Shown: positions 63,392 through 64,000 of the stretch, piece by piece
Layout of the letters: the number at the start of each line of letters is the position of its first letter
Numbering within the stretch: position 1 is the stretch's first letter
Assembly: GCF_024807225.1 (NCBI RefSeq)
Contig: NZ_JANUCO010000001.1
Location: forward strand, 3,162,001 to 3,226,000
Length of the DNA: 64,000 nt
Origin: Chryseobacterium ginsenosidimutans
GTDB lineage: Bacteria; Bacteroidota; Bacteroidia; Flavobacteriales; Weeksellaceae
Reading direction: 5' to 3'
Position numbers and translations under genes: made by a program
Notes under the pieces: generated by a model
What the model saw: only the letters and a program-made list of their open reading frames with translations
What the model was told of the DNA's origin: nothing
Database searches by the model: none

Positions 63392-64000
63392 ATGACAAAA
63401 TCAATACCTTACAGTTTGTCGCTTGAGAAGAGACAGATTGTTACCGAAAAATTACGTTCATCAGTTTTCGTTTTTTGGATGTGTGCTTTTTTGTTGCTTC
63501 CAATAACCATCGTTGCACAAAATAGCACAGAACAAAAATATCAGCTTACCCTTTCTGAAGCCGTACAATTGGCAAAACGCCAAAATCAATCGGTTCAGGC
63601 AGCAAATATCGAAGAAAATGCAGTTGATGAAGACCGTAAAGATGTTTATAAAAGTGCTTTACCTGTTATCAACGCAGGAAGTTCGTATCAACGGTTTTCA
63701 AATCTTATCTTATTTACAGACGGACTGAATCATTCGACTTCGGGATCAAGAAAACCGACTCCCAATTCTGCCAATCTGGGAATTGATGTATCATTCAATA
63801 TTTATAGTGGTGGGAAGCAAAAAGCGTTGCAAAACGAACAAAATTCACGTTTAAAATTAGCCAAATTAAATACGCTTGATACCTCAGGAAATGCAGCTTT
63901 TCAAACAGCGAGTGAATATCTTGAATTACTGAAACTTAATGAATCTCAGAAATTTATTTTAGATCAGCTTAAAAGAGCTCAGATAAGACTGGAAAATATT
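63392..64000 (+). CDS. TolC family outer-membrane efflux protein, N-terminal part (runs off the right edge)
   Basis: The frame is open from the ATG at 63392 to the window end (203 codons). A long N-terminal region contains a signal or anchor (SSVFVFWMCAFLLLPITIVA). The TolC/OEP helical pattern follows: YQLTLSEAVQLAKRQNQSVQ, VYKSALPVINAGSSYQRF, SANLGIDVSFNIYSGGKQKA and AFQTASEYLELLKLNESQKF. It would form the outer-membrane channel of an RND or ABC efflux or secretion system whose other parts lie outside the window. It starts 120 bp after the AraC gene. Confidence 0.9.
   Translation, partial: MTKSIPYSLSLEKRQIVTEKLRSSVFVFWMCAFLLLPITIVAQNSTEQKYQLTLSEAVQLAKRQNQSVQAANIEENAVDEDRKDVYKSALPVINAGSSYQRFSNLILFTDGLNHSTSGSRKPTPNSANLGIDVSFNIYSGGKQKALQNEQNSRLKLAKLNTLDTSGNAAFQTASEYLELLKLNESQKFILDQLKRAQIRLENI

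Overview
This AT-rich window carries FG-type SusC/SusD pairs, TAnnTTTG promoter elements without Shine-Dalgarno sequences, a Gly-Gly leader peptide and a histone-H1-like small protein. Together these point to a flavobacterium of the Weeksellaceae, most like Chryseobacterium (Bacteroidota). No rRNA, tRNA, CRISPR array, IS transposase or phage gene was seen. The last 40 kb is dominated by a polysaccharide utilisation locus (PUL).

Region 1 (1-17.6 kb) is mostly housekeeping or miscellaneous. It holds the N-terminus of a TonB receptor, an XRE-cupin regulator, a GH10-like lipoprotein, a small antitoxin-like protein, typA, a DUF1294 membrane protein, a cysteine-rich double-glycine peptide, a YceI lipoprotein, a TonB-plug surface protein without a barrel, tex with an RDD protein, an M28 peptidase, a histone-like protein and a GT14-type glycosyltransferase. 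Region 2 (17.6-24.3 kb) holds a SusC/SusD pair of unknown substrate, a decayed gene remnant, and a MarR regulator with a universal stress protein.

Region 3 (24.6-63.3 kb) is a rhamnogalacturonan-I (pectin) PUL joined to a complete L-rhamnose pathway. The plus-strand arm has a GH28 pectinase, a DUF4450 protein and a six-hairpin glycosidase-like protein, followed by a GntR regulator and an NTF2-like protein. The minus-strand arm, in order of transcription, has a divergent GH28, a GH2 enzyme, a GDSL acetylesterase, a GH106 rhamnosidase, a DUF4350 protein, a PL11 lyase, a second acetylesterase, GH105, a RhaT symporter, SusC/SusD, an aldolase-dehydrogenase fusion, rhamnose isomerase, a sugar kinase and lactate dehydrogenase. 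The inferred flow is: lyase and esterases cut RG-I outside the cell, SusCD imports the oligosaccharides, GH105/GH106/GH28/GH2 finish them in the periplasm, RhaT imports rhamnose, and the cytoplasmic enzymes convert it to DHAP and pyruvate. An AraC regulator diverges from the arm, and a TolC-type gene runs off the right end.

Two observations stand out. First, six genes (two SusC, RhaT, GH105, GH106 and the six-hairpin protein) each carry one +1 frameshift, and in all six the extra base turns GAAC into GAAAC (or GTTC into GTTTC). Second, four minus-strand promoters share a 19-bp motif placed 17-18 bp upstream of a TAnnTTTG-like box, in front of the aldolase, SusC, RhaT and GH28 genes; this is a likely activator regulon. 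The intergenic regions also hold many families of palindromic repeats.
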